Assembly: GCA_910586105.1 (NCBI GenBank)
Contig: CAJUGU010000169.1
Coordinates: 1-5,705 of the forward strand
Reading direction: 5' to 3'
Source of the DNA: an uncultured Eubacteriales bacterium
Lineage (GTDB): Bacteria > Bacillota > Clostridia > Oscillospirales > Butyricicoccaceae
DNA length: 5,705 nucleotides
Position numbers and translations under genes: made by a program. A model generated the notes under the pieces. That model saw nothing but the letters and a program-made list of their open reading frames with translations, was not told where the DNA came from and did no database searches. Below are positions 1-5,705 of the stretch, in pieces. Numbering within the stretch: the stretch's first letter is position 1; each line of letters begins with the position of its first letter.

Positions 1-123
1 CTTGGGAATCCCGCTCCTGCGCGGAGTGCGCCAGAGGGCTCTGCCCTCTGGACTCCCGGCCCCTGCGCGGGGCGGCGCCAAAGGGACCCGTCCCTTTGGA
101 ATCCCATTTCCGCCTGCGGGCGG
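1..123. repeat. Tandem GC-rich palindromic repeat units (left copy)
   Basis: Successive units of about 46-48 nt each open with CTGCGCGG and carry a hairpin. Positions 31-38 (CCAGAGGG) pair perfectly with 44-51 (CCCTCTGG) around a 5-nt loop. Positions 78-86 (CCAAAGGGA) pair perfectly with 91-99 (TCCCTTTGG) around CCCG. A shorter hairpin, CCGCC 110-114 with GGCGG 119-123, follows. Positions 2-13 (TTGGGAATCCCG) resemble the end of another unit (96-105), so the array probably continues beyond the left edge. Positions 17-82 match 5640-5705 at 60 of 66 bases. The hairpin arms vary between units while keeping their complementarity, as expected of a REP/BIME-like intergenic element. No transposase is present. 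What the family is called, and whether it does anything, cannot be decided here. Confidence 0.8.
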
Positions 124-211
124 GACGGGGGAAACGTCAGCGCTCACCGGCTCTGCCACGCAAAGCGCTCCGTTCACGCATCCCCGTTCCAATGTGTTTA
201 AGGATTATTTT

Positions 212-218
212 GGGAGGT
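212..218 (+). promoter_or_regulatory. Shine-Dalgarno site of dnaB, fixing a TTG start
   Basis: GGGAGGT lies 7 nt before the TTG at 226. In the dnaB frame the nearest upstream stop is TAA at 199-201, and there is no ATG or GTG between it and 226. The ATG at 230 is in another frame and meets TGA after three codons. The TTG is therefore the only sensible start. Confidence 0.85.
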
Positions 219-225
219 AGGTTTT

Positions 226-1560
226 TTGGATGAATTATTGACCCGCCAGCTTCCGGTCAGTCCCGAAGCCGAACAGGCCGTGATCGGTTCGATCCTGGTC
301 GACCCGTCCTGCGTCTCCGAGGTGATCGAGCTGCTGCACAGCGACGATTTCTATGTGGAAGAAAACCGCCGCATCTTTGAAACGGTCTACGCCATGTTCA
401 ACGAAGCCGCGCGGATCGACGCCGTCACCGTCCTCGACCGCCTCAAACTCGCCGGGTATTACGACGACGCAGGCGGTCGCGCCTACATTATGCAGCTGAT
501 GGACGTAACGCCGACCGCCGCGAACGTGCGCGAATACGCCTCGATCGTGCGCGACAAGAGCCTCCTGCGCTCGATCGCGTTGGCCGCAGGCGAGATCCAG
601 TCGACCGCCCTGGCCGGGGAAGGAGAAGCCTCCTACATCGCCGAGCTTGCCGAACAGCGGATCTATAACATCCGCCACGGACGCGAGGTCAAGGGGCTGA
701 TCCCCCTGAAGTCGGCGCTGCTCGATCTGTATGCAAAGCTCGACGAGATCTCCAAGTCCGGCAGCGAGATCCCCGGCATTTCAACCGGTTTTTTCGAGCT
801 GGACCGCCAGCTCACCGGCCTGAACAAGTCCGACCTGATCCTCGTCGCGGCGCGCCCCGGCATGGGCAAGACCGCGTTCGCGCTCAACCTCGCGCTCAAC
901 GGCGCCAAGGCGAGCCGCAAAGCGGTCGTTGTCTTCCAGCTCGAAATGAGCCGCGATCAGCTCGCTTCCCGTTTCCTTTCCAGCGAAGCCCTGATCGATT
1001 CGCAGAAGCTGAAGACCGGCAGCCTTGACCCCGAGGATTGGACCAAGATCGCGATGGCGTCCAACGCCCTCAGCAAGCTGCAAATCTATGTTGACGACAA
1101 CCCGGCGATCACCGTCGCCGAGATCAAGGCGAAATGCCGCCGCCTTGGCGATTCGCTGGGCATGATCGTCATCGATTATATCCAGCTGATGCAGTCGGGC
1201 GGCAAGCGCAACGACAACCGCGTGCAGGAGGTCGCCGAGATTTCCCGCGGGCTGAAGATCATGGCGAAAGAGCTTAACGTCCCCGTGGTCTGCCTGTCGC
1301 AGCTCTCCCGCGCGGTGGAGGGGCGCTCCGACAAACGCCCGATGCTCTCCGACCTGCGCGAATCGGGCGCGATCGAGCAGGATGCCGATATCGTCATGTT
1401 TATTTACCGCGACGACTACTACAACGACGAAAGCGAGGACAAAAACATCGCTGAAATCATTATTGCGAAAAACCGGCACGGTTCGACTGGTACCGCCAAC
1501 CTGCAATGGATCGGCCAGTACACCACCTTCTCGAATCCGGACCGGATCCACTCGATGTGA
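226..1560 (+). CDS. dnaB: Replicative DNA helicase DnaB (DnaC in Bacillus naming)
   Basis: This is the hexameric 5'-3' helicase that unwinds the replication fork and recruits primase. The 444-residue product has the usual family length, with no intein or insertion. Residues about 8-110 form the N-terminal helical domain (opening LPVSPEAEQAVIGSIL), followed by a linker and then the RecA-like motor from about residue 180. Visible motifs are Walker A ARPGMGKT (209-216, K215, T216), the catalytic glutamate E240 in FQLEMS, Walker B MIVIDYIQL with D317, a Q-S-rich segment near LSQLSRAVE, and the C-terminal KNRHG (K415, R417) that supplies the arginine finger to the neighbouring subunit. The start is a TTG with a strong Shine-Dalgarno site. 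The position before LEMS is Q238 where S or N is more usual; this is probably a harmless variant. The stop overlaps the tilS start, so it is probably the first gene of a coupled operon. No clear promoter was found upstream, only AT-richer sequence around 191-211. Confidence 0.98.
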   Translation: MDELLTRQLPVSPEAEQAVIGSILVDPSCVSEVIELLHSDDFYVEENRRIFETVYAMFNEAARIDAVTVLDRLKLAGYYDDAGGRAYIMQLMDVTPTAANVREYASIVRDKSLLRSIALAAGEIQSTALAGEGEASYIAELAEQRIYNIRHGREVKGLIPLKSALLDLYAKLDEISKSGSEIPGISTGFFELDRQLTGLNKSDLILVAARPGMGKTAFALNLALNGAKASRKAVVVFQLEMSRDQLASRFLSSEALIDSQKLKTGSLDPEDWTKIAMASNALSKLQIYVDDNPAITVAEIKAKCRRLGDSLGMIVIDYIQLMQSGGKRNDNRVQEVAEISRGLKIMAKELNVPVVCLSQLSRAVEGRSDKRPMLSDLRESGAIEQDADIVMFIYRDDYYNDESEDKNIAEIIIAKNRHGSTGTANLQWIGQYTTFSNPDRIHSM

Positions 1561-2903
1561 TGCACGCCGTGCCGCAGAAAGCGGCGGCGCTCATCGCGCG
1601 GGAAAGCATGCTGCCCGAAGGCGCGCGCGTCTGCGTGGCGCTCTCCGGCGGCGCGGATTCGGTGGCGCTGCTGCTGGCGCTGCGCGAGCTGGGGTACCCG
1701 GCCGCCGCCTTCCATCTCAACCACGGCCTGCGCGGCGCGGAAGCCGACCGTGACGAAGCCTTCGTCCGGGCGCTGTGCGGCAGGCTCGGCGTCCCGCTTG
1801 ACATGCGGCGCGCCGACGTGGCAGGTTGGTCGGCGGCGCAAAGGCTCGGTGTGGAAGAAGCCGCGCGCAAGCTGCGGTACCGGCTTCTGGAGGACGCGGC
1901 GGCGCGGGCGGGCTGCATCTGCGCGGCAACCGCCCACACGGCGGACGACAACCTGGAAACCATGCTGTTCCACCTCGCCCGGGGGACGGGCGGTAAAGGC
2001 CTTTCGGGTATTCCGCCGGTGCGTGGACGTATCGTCCGCCCGCTGCTTGCCTGCACGCGCGCCGAGATCGAGGACTACCTGGCCGCGCTGGGCGAGCCAT
2101 ATGTGACCGACAGCACCAACCTTACCGACGACTACACGCGCAACCGCATCCGGCACAAGATCATGCCTGTGCTGCGGCAGCTCAACCCGGAGGCGGCGGA
2201 CGCGGCCTTCCGGCTCTCCGGGCTGCTGCGCGCCGACGAAGCGTATCTGGAAGCCGAAACGCAAAAGCGGCTGGAGGCCGCGGCCGACGGCGGCGGTTGG
2301 CGGATTGAAGCCTTCCCGCCCGCGCTGCGCGGACGGATGCTGCACCGGCTGCTCCGGCAGAGCGGCGCGCCAATGTCTGAGATCGGTTGGAAACACGTCG
2401 CCCTGCTGGCCGGGCTGCTGGACAGCGGGAACCCTTCCGCAGCGCTTTCGCTGCCCGGCGGCTTCACCGCACGGCGCGAATACGAGCGCTTTTTCCTGAC
2501 GCCGCCCGGGGAATCCGGGCCTCCGGCGCCGCTGGAAACCCGGCTGGACGTCCCTTTCGCCCTCGAGATCCGGCCCGGGACGCGCGTCTGCGGAGAAATT
2601 TGTAAAAAGCCCAAAGTAATTCACAAAAAATTCAATACTTTTTCCGTGGATTGTGGTAAAATAGATTTTGATTCATTGGTCGTTCGTACACGCCGCCCCG
2701 GCGACAGGCTCCGCCTGCACGCCGCCGGAGGCTCCAAGACGCTCAAGCGGCTGATGATCGACCAAAAGATCCCGCGCGAAAAACGGGACCGGCTCGCTGT
2801 GTTCGCCGACCGCTACGGAGTGATCGCAGTGGAAGGGCTCGGCCTCGACAGTCGCCGCCTTGGCGGCGGCAAAACGATCCTACAACTGAGCGTAGAGGAG
2901 TAA
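1560..2903 (+). CDS. tilS: tRNA(Ile)-lysidine synthetase TilS
   Basis: TilS uses ATP and lysine to convert C34 of the CAU anticodon of a tRNA-Ile to lysidine, so that it reads AUA and is charged with isoleucine. The 447-residue product is full length for the family. The N-terminal PP-loop ATPase domain shows SGGADS (29-34), HLNHGLRG (from 52), EEAARKLRY and the HTADDNLET motif (126-134). GTGGKGLSGIPP and NRIRHKIMPVL follow. The C-terminal TilS_C domain begins near LVVRTRRPGDR (373-383) and continues with KTLKRLMIDQKIP. The ATG at 1560 overlaps the dnaB stop (TGATG). A GTG at 1557 is an alternative, and an in-frame ATG at 1506 would overlap dnaB by 55 nt and add residues unlike TilS. No good Shine-Dalgarno is visible, which fits translation by termination-reinitiation. 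Codons for residues about 348-373 are strikingly AT-rich compared with the rest. Confidence 0.97.
   Translation: MHAVPQKAAALIARESMLPEGARVCVALSGGADSVALLLALRELGYPAAAFHLNHGLRGAEADRDEAFVRALCGRLGVPLDMRRADVAGWSAAQRLGVEEAARKLRYRLLEDAAARAGCICAATAHTADDNLETMLFHLARGTGGKGLSGIPPVRGRIVRPLLACTRAEIEDYLAALGEPYVTDSTNLTDDYTRNRIRHKIMPVLRQLNPEAADAAFRLSGLLRADEAYLEAETQKRLEAAADGGGWRIEAFPPALRGRMLHRLLRQSGAPMSEIGWKHVALLAGLLDSGNPSAALSLPGGFTARREYERFFLTPPGESGPPAPLETRLDVPFALEIRPGTRVCGEICKKPKVIHKKFNTFSVDCGKIDFDSLVVRTRRPGDRLRLHAAGGSKTLKRLMIDQKIPREKRDRLAVFADRYGVIAVEGLGLDSRRLGGGKTILQLSVEE
2601..2680 (+). other. AT-rich island inside tilS
   Basis: Only 23 of these 80 bases are G or C (29%), against 56 of 80 (70%) in the preceding 80 bases. 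It encodes a lysine-rich stretch (residues 348-373) at the entry to the C-terminal domain. The reading frame is intact and runs into conserved TilS_C residues, so this is not a frameshift. It could reflect amino-acid demand, a promoter, or a small recombined segment. Confidence 0.7.
2654..2662 (+). promoter_or_regulatory. Possible internal extended -10 promoter for hpt-ftsH
   Basis: TGGTAAAAT contains TAAAAT (2657-2662) preceded by TG with one base between, an extended -10 pattern. It sits in the AT-rich island, about 250 nt before hpt. No acceptable -35 hexamer lies 16-18 nt upstream; TTCACA at 2620-2625 is a good -35 match but too distant. A chance match in AT-rich DNA is quite possible. 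Confidence 0.22.
2895..2900 (+). promoter_or_regulatory. Shine-Dalgarno site of hpt
   Basis: GAGGAG occupies the last two sense codons of tilS, immediately before its TAA stop, and lies 9 nt before the hpt ATG. The placement ties hpt translation to the end of tilS translation. Confidence 0.8.
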
Positions 2904-2909
2904 AAAGAA

Positions 2910-3452
2910 ATGAAAAACGACATCAAGGAAGTTTTGTTCACAGAGGAGCAGCTCCGTCAGAAGGTCGACGAGCTGGGTGCACAGATCACGGCTGACTACC
3001 GGGGCAAAAACCCGCTGATCGTCAGCGTGCTCAAAGGCTCCTATGTGTTCATGGCCGACCTGACCCGCCGCATCGACACCCCCTGCAACGTAGATTTTAT
3101 GGTCGTGTCGAGCTACGGCGCGGGCACCAAAACCTCCGGCGAGGTGCAGATCATCAAGGATCTGGAAAATTCGATTGACGGGCGCGACCTGATCATCGTC
3201 GAGGACATCCTGGACTCGGGCGTGACCCTCAGCTACCTGATGAAGGTGCTGACGGCGCGCGGCGCGAATTCCATCCGGCTTTGCACGCTGCTTTCCAAGC
3301 CGGACCGGCGCAAGATCGATGTGCATATCGATTACCTTGGCTTTGAGATCCCGGACGAATTCGTGGTCGGTTATGGGCTCGATTTTGCGGAGAAATACCG
3401 CAACTTACCCTACATCGGCATCCTGAAGCCTTCCGTTTACGGCGAGGCATAA
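2910..3452 (+). CDS. hpt: Hypoxanthine phosphoribosyltransferase
   Basis: This cytosolic purine salvage enzyme converts hypoxanthine (often also guanine) and PRPP to IMP or GMP plus pyrophosphate. At 180 residues it matches the bacterial family. Visible features are VLKGSYVFMADL near 40-51 (the PPi-binding LKG loop), the flexible-loop SSYG, and the PRPP motif VEDILDSGVT (97-106) with acidic pair E98/D99 and putative catalytic base D102. Also visible are the purine-contacting lysine in LLSKP (K130), GFEIPDEFVVGYGLD with D158, and the pyrophosphate-contacting arginine in EKYRNLPYIG (R164). All key residues are present. The ATG follows the tilS stop by 6 nt and has a good Shine-Dalgarno. In Firmicutes this gene (hprT) usually sits between tilS and ftsH, as here. 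Close relatives acting on xanthine (xpt type) or in pyrR differ in these motifs, so Hpt is preferred. Confidence 0.97.
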   Translation: MKNDIKEVLFTEEQLRQKVDELGAQITADYRGKNPLIVSVLKGSYVFMADLTRRIDTPCNVDFMVVSSYGAGTKTSGEVQIIKDLENSIDGRDLIIVEDILDSGVTLSYLMKVLTARGANSIRLCTLLSKPDRRKIDVHIDYLGFEIPDEFVVGYGLDFAEKYRNLPYIGILKPSVYGEA

Positions 3453-3473
3453 GCAAACGGGAGCGCTGGGAAT

Positions 3474-3499
3474 GGCGCGGCGGTTTTGGCCTCCGCGTC
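3474..3499 (+). terminator. GC-rich hairpin just after hpt, weak terminator candidate
   Basis: GGCGCGGCGG (3474-3483) pairs with CCTCCGCGTC (3490-3499) around a 6-nt loop, giving ten positions with one G-U pair and one C-U mismatch. It begins 22 nt after the hpt stop. A pyrimidine run with TTCTTTT (3510-3516) follows, but only about 10 nt after the stem, so this is not a standard intrinsic terminator. It could attenuate read-through into ftsH or merely protect the 3' end. Confidence 0.25.
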
Positions 3500-3529
3500 A
3501 TTGCAGCCCTTCTTTTCCGGACCTTATCC

Positions 3530-3632
3530 CCCAAACGCCGCCCGGCGCAGGCGGCTGCGATCCTGCCGGGGCCTGCTGTAAGCGGACGCGGCCCCATACG
3601 GTACCGGCCAGGGCCGCCGGCCGGCGTTTGGG
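3530..3632. repeat. 103-nt inverted-repeat element in the hpt-ftsH gap
   Basis: The left arm 3530-3547 and the right arm 3615-3632 are complementary at 17 of 18 positions; the first 11 pairs (CCCAAACGCCG with CGGCGTTTGGG) are perfect. Further stems can form in the enclosed 67 nt: GGGGCC 3568-3573 with GGCCCC 3590-3595, CAGG 3548-3551 with CCTG 3562-3565, and the palindrome CGGTACCG 3599-3606. On RNA this would be a closed, branched structure directly before the ftsH ribosome binding region. It may be a structured leader, a small RNA, or a palindromic intergenic repeat. It does not resemble the repeats at the window edges. Confidence 0.6.
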
Positions 3633-3696
3633 AGGGTGTGAAACCGGCTCTCAGCCCGACAGCGGGCAATTTTAACCCCAAGGAAGGTGTGAAACC
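3631..3696 (+). repeat. 15-nt direct repeat before ftsH, second copy at the ribosome binding site
   Basis: GGAGGGTGTGAAACC (3631-3645) recurs as GGAAGGTGTGAAACC (3682-3696), 14 of 15 identical and 51 nt apart. The second copy holds the ftsH Shine-Dalgarno. Between them, GCCCG 3654-3658 can pair with CGGGC 3663-3667 around ACAG, followed by AATTTTAA. Confidence 0.6.
3680..3687 (+). promoter_or_regulatory. Shine-Dalgarno site of ftsH, favouring the TTG start
   Basis: AAGGAAGG ends 12 nt before the TTG at 3700, a somewhat long spacing. The next in-frame start, ATG at 3715, would be 27 nt away. The ATG at 3704 is out of frame and hits TGA within five codons. The ftsH frame is closed upstream by TAA at 3673-3675 with no ATG or GTG after it. 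TTG at 3700 is therefore the best choice, with 3715 as the alternative. Confidence 0.65.
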
Positions 3697-3699
3697 AAT

Positions 3700-5625
3700 T
3701 TGAATGGAAAAAAGATGAAGGGCTTCGGGCTGTACCTTATCATCCTGCTGACGCTGCTGATCGCGGTGACTTACGTGCTTGCAAAAGACGTGAGCCAGCC
3801 GCTGACCTACTCAGACGTTTACAAGATGGTGGAGGGCGGCGAGGTCTCCGCCATCGTCTACGACGGCTCGATGCTCTATCTGGAAACCCCGGACGGCCAC
3901 AGCATGTCCTACCGGCTGCCTTATTTCAGCTTGTTCATTGACCAGCTGCGGGACGAGCTCAAGGATCAGATGAAGGACGGCACGCTGACCTTCGACCTGA
4001 AAAGCCAGCCCTGGTGGATGATGTTCATCCCCTATCTGGTGCTGATCGTGATCATAGGCCTGATCTGGTATTTTATGATGAACAAGCAGGGGGGCGGCGG
4101 CGGAAACCCGATGCAGTTCGGTAAAGTCCGCGCGCGGCTCGCCTCCGACCAGAAGAACAAGGTCACCTTTGGCGACGTTGCAGGCGCGGAGGAGGAAAAG
4201 GCCGAGCTTCAGGAGATTGTCGAATTCCTGAAGAATCCGCGCAAATTTGTGGAGATCGGCGCGCGCATCCCCAAGGGCGTGCTGCTCGTCGGCCCTCCCG
4301 GCACGGGCAAGACGCTGATCGCCAAGGCGGTCGCAGGCGAGGCGGGGGTACCGTTCCTGTCGATCTCCGGCTCGGACTTTGTCGAGCTGTATGTCGGCGT
4401 GGGCGCTTCGCGCGTGCGCGACCTGTTTGAACAGGCGAAAAAGAATTCGCCCGCGATCATTTTCATCGACGAAATCGACGCAGTTGGCCGGAAGCGCGGC
4501 GCGGGCCTTGGCGGCGGGCATGACGAACGCGAACAGACGCTGAACCAGCTGCTGGTCGAAATGGACGGTTTTGGCGCGAACGAGGGCGTGATCGTCATTG
4601 CGGCGACCAACCGGCAGGATATCCTGGATCCTGCGCTGCTGCGCCCGGGCCGCTTCGACCGTCAGGTCTATGTTGGCAACCCGGATGTAGTCGGGCGCGA
4701 GGCGATCCTGCGCGTGCATGCGCGCGGCAAGCAGTTTGATCCGGACGTGAAATTTGATTCCATCGCCAAGACGACGGCGGGCTTCAGCGGCGCGGATCTG
4801 GAAAACCTGCTGAACGAAGCGGCGCTGCTCGCGGCGCGGCGCAACAAGAAGCTGATCACGCTGGAAGAGATCGAGGAATCCCTGCTCAAGGTGGTGATGG
4901 GCGTCGAAAAGAAGACGCATGTCATCAGTGAGAAGGACAAGCGGCTGACCGCCTATCATGAGGCGGGGCATGCGATCTGTTTCCATGTCCTGCCGACCCA
5001 GGATCCGGTGCATCATGTAACGATCATACCGCGTTCCAACGGGGCGGGGGGCTTTACGATGCCGCTGCCGACTGAGGACAAGGCGTACCGCACCCGGCGG
5101 TATATGGAGGAAAGCATCATCGTCGGGCTGGGCGGACGCGTTGCGGAAAAGCTCGTGCTGGACGATATTTCGACCGGCGCTTACGGCGATATCAAGCAGG
5201 CGACGGCGACGGCGCGGGCTATGGTCATCAACTATGGCATGAGCGACCGGATCGGCCCGATCGATTATGACAGCACGGGCGGCGAGATCTTCCTTGGGCG
5301 CGATTTCTCGGCAAACAAGGGCTTTTCCGACCACAAGGCGGCGGAGATCGACGAAGAGATCCACCGGATCATTAACGACGGCTATGTCGCCTGCGAAAAG
5401 CTGCTGCGCGAGAACTTGGAGCACTTGACCCGCGTTGCGGAATATCTGCTGCGCAACGAAACGATCGACGGCGACACGTTCCGCCGCTTGTACGACGGCG
5501 AAGACGTGCCCGACCGCATCGGCGGCGGCGCTACGGAGGAAGAGCTGAAGGCGGGCGCGCCTGCGTCCGATCTTCCGGCTCCGGAAAACGACATCCCGAA
5601 ACCGGATGTAGAGCTCCCGCACTAA
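3700..5625 (+). CDS. ftsH: ATP-dependent zinc metalloprotease FtsH
   Basis: FtsH is a membrane-anchored hexamer that uses ATP to extract and degrade misfolded membrane proteins and selected regulators. The 641-residue product is of normal length. A basic start (NGKKMK) precedes transmembrane segment 1 (about 9-28). A short extracytoplasmic domain follows, then segment 2 (about 105-127, opening WWMMFIPYL) and a glycine-rich linker. The AAA+ module carries Walker A GPPGTGKT (198-205), Walker B IIFIDEID (D257, E258) and the second region of homology with arginine fingers R315 and R318 in LRPGRFDR. The protease domain has HEAGH (420-424) as zinc site and catalytic glutamate (E421), with the third zinc ligand probably D497 in STGAYGDIKQAT. 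The last 30 or so residues are acidic, proline-rich and probably disordered. All catalytic residues are present. It uses a TTG start and is separated from hpt by 247 nt, so it may have its own control. Confidence 0.98.
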   Translation: MNGKKMKGFGLYLIILLTLLIAVTYVLAKDVSQPLTYSDVYKMVEGGEVSAIVYDGSMLYLETPDGHSMSYRLPYFSLFIDQLRDELKDQMKDGTLTFDLKSQPWWMMFIPYLVLIVIIGLIWYFMMNKQGGGGGNPMQFGKVRARLASDQKNKVTFGDVAGAEEEKAELQEIVEFLKNPRKFVEIGARIPKGVLLVGPPGTGKTLIAKAVAGEAGVPFLSISGSDFVELYVGVGASRVRDLFEQAKKNSPAIIFIDEIDAVGRKRGAGLGGGHDEREQTLNQLLVEMDGFGANEGVIVIAATNRQDILDPALLRPGRFDRQVYVGNPDVVGREAILRVHARGKQFDPDVKFDSIAKTTAGFSGADLENLLNEAALLAARRNKKLITLEEIEESLLKVVMGVEKKTHVISEKDKRLTAYHEAGHAICFHVLPTQDPVHHVTIIPRSNGAGGFTMPLPTEDKAYRTRRYMEESIIVGLGGRVAEKLVLDDISTGAYGDIKQATATARAMVINYGMSDRIGPIDYDSTGGEIFLGRDFSANKGFSDHKAAEIDEEIHRIINDGYVACEKLLRENLEHLTRVAEYLLRNETIDGDTFRRLYDGEDVPDRIGGGATEEELKAGAPASDLPAPENDIPKPDVELPH

Positions 5626-5639
5626 CGCGCATACCGCCT

Positions 5640-5705
5640 CTGCGCGGGGCGCGCCAAAGGGCTCCGCCCTCTGGACCCCCGGCCCCTGCGCGGGGCAGCG
5701 CCAAA
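5640..5705. repeat. Right copy of the palindromic repeat family
   Basis: This segment begins 14 nt after the ftsH stop and aligns without gaps to 17-82 in the same orientation, with 60 of 66 bases identical. Its hairpin CCAAAGGG 5654-5661 with CCCTCTGG 5667-5674 carries one A-C mismatch around CTCCG. A second unit starts near 5685 and runs off the window edge. There is no T-run after the hairpin, so it is not a standard intrinsic terminator, although it could stabilise the ftsH transcript end. Confidence 0.8.

Noticed and set aside
173..202. Possible -35/-10 pair upstream of dnaB (TTCACG and TTTAAG)
   Set aside because: Both hexamers match the consensus poorly. The region is AT-richer, but I cannot support a specific promoter.
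2..220. 72-codon + strand frame before dnaB
   Set aside because: Its first half is a translation of the palindromic repeats, it has no ribosome binding site in the window, and it ends inside the dnaB Shine-Dalgarno region.
781..1551. 256-codon - strand frame opposite dnaB
   Set aside because: Antisense shadow of the conserved helicase motor domain with no family features.
1506..1559. Earlier in-frame ATG as tilS start
   Set aside because: It would overlap dnaB by 55 nt and add 18 residues not typical of TilS. The ATG at 1560 overlapping the dnaB stop is the usual coupled arrangement.
1419..2624. 401-codon - strand frame opposite the end of dnaB and most of tilS
   Set aside because: It straddles two well supported genes, has no recognisable motif and has R/A/G/Q/P-heavy composition typical of GC-driven shadows. 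It ends exactly where the AT-rich island of tilS introduces stops.
3501..3529. Possible ftsH promoter (TTGCAG with TTATCC 17 nt later)
   Set aside because: Only half of the -35 matches and the -10 is poor. A chance match in the gap is more likely.
3472..3675. 67-codon + strand frame filling most of the hpt-ftsH gap
   Set aside because: A GGGAG lies 8 nt upstream of the ATG, so it was considered. The product, however, is P/R/G/A/C-rich with no motif and runs through the hairpins and inverted repeats. Non-coding structured DNA explains it better.
3229..3681. 150-codon - strand frame across the end of hpt and the gap
   Set aside because: It overlaps hpt by more than 200 nt, is arginine/glycine/proline-rich, and has no recognisable domain or clear ribosome binding site.
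3811..5622. 603-codon open frame on the - strand opposite nearly all of ftsH
   Set aside because: The sense strand encodes FtsH with every catalytic motif. The antisense product shows no recognisable domain, and long stop-free antisense frames are expected in GC-rich genes with this codon bias.

Overview
The window is a housekeeping stretch from a GC-rich bacterium. Four intact genes lie on the + strand: dnaB (replicative helicase), tilS (tRNA-Ile lysidine synthetase), hpt (hypoxanthine phosphoribosyltransferase) and ftsH (membrane AAA+ zinc protease). The order tilS-hpt-ftsH is a well known Firmicutes arrangement. Together with strong purine-rich Shine-Dalgarno sites, two TTG starts and GC-rich palindromic repeats, it suggests a GC-rich member of the Clostridia, possibly an Oscillospiraceae/Ruminococcaceae-type gut anaerobe. 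That assignment is an inference; no rRNA or other taxonomic marker is present.

Layout. Positions 1-123 hold GC-rich palindromic repeat units of about 46-48 nt. A short non-coding leader (124-225) with a clear ribosome binding site follows. dnaB (226-1560) is followed by tilS (1560-2903), which overlaps it by one base (TGATG). hpt (2910-3452) starts 6 nt after tilS, with its Shine-Dalgarno site inside the end of tilS. A 247-nt gap (3453-3699) separates hpt from ftsH. It is not convincingly coding but is rich in inverted repeats, including an 18-nt arm pair (17 of 18 complementary) enclosing about 67 nt. ftsH (3700-5625) follows. About 14 nt after its stop, the same repeat family seen at the left edge returns in the same orientation (5640-5705 matches 17-82 at 60 of 66 positions).

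Function. dnaB-tilS-hpt are packed tightly enough to be one transcription and translation unit. ftsH may be read from the same transcript or from its own promoter; the structured gap is the natural place for separate control. The genes serve different processes: DNA replication, tRNA decoding, purine salvage and membrane protein quality control. From memory, TilS and HprT have been reported in Bacillus subtilis to act together in stimulating ftsH expression, which would give the cluster a regulatory logic.

I see no mobile-element gene, CRISPR array, tRNA, rRNA, toxin-antitoxin pair or defence system, and no new enzyme system. The points most worth a second look are non-coding: the flanking palindromic repeats, the structured hpt-ftsH gap, and an AT-rich island inside tilS.
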